A stretch of DNA of 25,570 bases. Source: Flavobacteriaceae bacterium UBA3078. Lineage in GTDB: Bacteria; Bacteroidota; Bacteroidia; Flavobacteriales; Flavobacteriaceae. A program made the position numbers and the translations under genes. Positions 24,307-25,570 of the stretch are shown in pieces (the stretch's first letter is position 1; every line of letters starts with the position of its first letter). Where the stretch lies: contig DFBO01000091.1 of NCBI GenBank assembly GCA_002366675.1, positions 1-25,570 of the forward strand, read 5' to 3'. Below the pieces are notes generated by a model. That model did no database searches and was not told where the DNA came from. It was given only the letters and a program-made list of their open reading frames with translations.

Positions 24307-25570
24307 ATGACAAAAAAAGACCCTTACGCAGCCTTACGAATTAAAGAATTCAACATTTTTTTAGTCTTACGTTTTGCTTTAGTTTTTGCTTGGTCCATGC
24401 AATTTATTGTTATAGAATGGCAAGTTTATAGTTTAACCAAAGACCCATTATCTTTAGGAATTATTGGACTTATGGAAATTATTCCAGCTTTATCTATGGC
24501 CTTGTTTGCAGGACATATTGTAGATCAAAAAGAGAAACGAAATTTATTGGCAATTTGTATTGCTTTGTTTTCATTTATTAGCTTAGGACTTTTTCTTTTA
24601 ACATGGCCTAGAATTGTTTCAGATTGGTCTACAAAAACCATTCTATATGGTATTTATGCATTGGTGTTTTTTGGAGGATTTTTAAGGTCGTTTTTTGGGC
24701 CAACTATTTTTTCTTTAATTGCTCTAATTGTTCCGAAGAAAATTTATCCAAATGCTGCTACATGGAGTAGCTCGACTTGGCAAATGGCTTCGGTTTTAGG
24801 ACCAGCAACTGCAGGTGTTTTAATTAGTGTTATTGGTGTGCATTGGTCTTTGTGTATTGTGTTTGGGTTGGTTATGTTTTCTTTAATTGTTTTATTTCAG
24901 ATAAAAAAGAAACCTATTTTAAATCCAAAAATTGGCGAACCTGTTATGCAAAGTTTAAAGGAAGGTGTCAAGTTTGTGTTTAAAACTAAAGCTATTTTAG
25001 GAGCTATTACTTTAGATATGGTTGCTGTGCTTTTTGGTGGTGCAGTAGCATTACTTCCAATATTTGCTCAAGATATTTTAAAAGTAGGTAGCGAAGGGTT
25101 TGGTGTACTTCGTGCTGCTCCAGCAGTAGGAGCCTTCTTAACCATGTTGGCAACAGCATATTTACCAATAAGTAAAAATGCAGGTATGAAATTACTTGGA
25201 GCCATTTTTGGATTTGGAGTTTGTATTATTGTCTTTGGTTTGTCGTCTATTTTCTGGATTTCGGTAGTTGCCTTATTTTTTAGTGGTGTCACAGATGGTG
25301 TTTCTATGGTTATTAGGCAAACCATTTTGCAAATTAAAACGCCAGACCATATGAGAGGTCGTGTGTCTTCGGTAAATTCTATGTTTGTTGGTTCTTCAAA
25401 CGAACTTGGTGCTTTTGAAAGTGGTGTTACTGCAAAACTTATGGGAACTGTAACAGCAGTCGTTTTTGGAGGCACCATGACATTGATCACTGTTTTAACA
25501 ACTGGAATTGTATCGCCTTCGTTTAGAAAATTAGATTTGAGAAAAGATATAGAGGAACATGAGAAGGATG
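24307..25570 (+). CDS. MFS transporter (EntS-like), 3' end cut by the window
   Basis: The frame opens at the ATG directly after the OmpA-family stop (TAAATG) and stays open for 421 codons to the window end. The protein is strongly hydrophobic with about 12 membrane segments. The N terminus (RFALVFAWSMQFIVIEWQVY) and the loop GHIVDQKEKRN after the second helices match the EntS/MFS_3 type of major facilitator. A second RGRVSSVNSMFVGSSNELGAFESG motif is typical of the later half. The last residues (RKDIEEHEKD) are a charged tail, so only a few codons are likely missing. The substrate is not predictable. An antisense open frame at 25068-25490 is a shadow. Confidence 0.9.
   Translation, partial: MTKKDPYAALRIKEFNIFLVLRFALVFAWSMQFIVIEWQVYSLTKDPLSLGIIGLMEIIPALSMALFAGHIVDQKEKRNLLAICIALFSFISLGLFLLTWPRIVSDWSTKTILYGIYALVFFGGFLRSFFGPTIFSLIALIVPKKIYPNAATWSSSTWQMASVLGPATAGVLISVIGVHWSLCIVFGLVMFSLIVLFQIKKKPILNPKIGEPVMQSLKEGVKFVFKTKAILGAITLDMVAVLFGGAVALLPIFAQDILKVGSEGFGVLRAAPAVGAFLTMLATAYLPISKNAGMKLLGAIFGFGVCIIVFGLSSIFWISVVALFFSGVTDGVSMVIRQTILQIKTPDHMRGRVSSVNSMFVGSSNELGAFESGVTAKLMGTVTAVVFGGTMTLITVLTTGIVSPSFRKLDLRKDIEEHEKD

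Noticed and set aside
25068..25490. 140-codon antisense open frame
   Set aside because: It is fully inside the MFS transporter gene, whose codon pattern and membrane segments are convincing; the antisense translation is P/T-rich with no motif.
1..25570. tRNA, rRNA, CRISPR array or insertion sequence
   Set aside because: No cloverleaf-like sequence, spaced direct repeats or transposase was seen on either strand by eye.

Overview
This is a strongly AT-rich chromosomal window from a Bacteroidota bacterium, almost certainly a member of the Flavobacteriaceae. The evidence is a complete-looking Bat (aerotolerance) operon, a type IX secretion (T9SS) C-terminal sorting domain, a lipoprotein with an acidic surface-export signal, promoters of the TTTG-N19-22-TAnnTTTG type, few Shine-Dalgarno sequences, and several small intergenic repeats typical of flavobacterial genomes. 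I cannot name the genus. I see no rRNA, tRNA, CRISPR array, insertion sequence or prophage. Most of the window is core genome.

Region 1 (1-6815, minus strand) is a Bat operon read right to left: MoxR AAA+ ATPase, DUF58 protein, a BatD/DUF4381-like membrane protein, BatA and BatB (von Willebrand A proteins anchored in the inner membrane), and BatC (TPR protein, its stop codon just outside the window). A good Bacteroidota-type promoter precedes moxR. The set looks like an ATPase chaperone working with three MIDAS-containing proteins and periplasmic/TPR partners at the inner membrane.

Region 2 (6957-8876, plus strand) holds an NADP-dependent short-chain dehydrogenase and a divergent AlbA_2/Schlafen-type putative ATP-binding protein whose C-terminal half I do not recognise.

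Region 3 (8879-15115, minus strand) is the most unusual part. Four genes for mainly exported proteins lie together: a TIGR03806/SO2930-type diheme cytochrome c lipoprotein, an FG-GAP/UnbV protein with a T9SS sorting domain, a DUF1800 protein and a DUF1501 protein with a twin-arginine-like signal. A 40-bp palindromic terminator splits the set into two probable transcription units. No function is established for this combination; it may be a cell-envelope or surface redox assembly.

Region 4 (15229-18546, minus strand) is housekeeping: asd (aspartate-semialdehyde dehydrogenase), mscL (mechanosensitive channel), alr (alanine racemase) and tdk (thymidine kinase). asd and alr feed diaminopimelate and D-alanine to peptidoglycan.

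Region 5 (18650-25570, mainly plus strand) holds a Bacteroidota-type hypothetical protein coupled to rsmI, then a divergent AhpD-like/OsmC-like pair that suggests peroxide or thiol redox defence, then recJ, an OmpA-family envelope protein and an MFS transporter cut by the window end.

Small intergenic repeats recur through the window. One copy appears to extend the reading frame of the BatD-like gene with spurious N-terminal codons.
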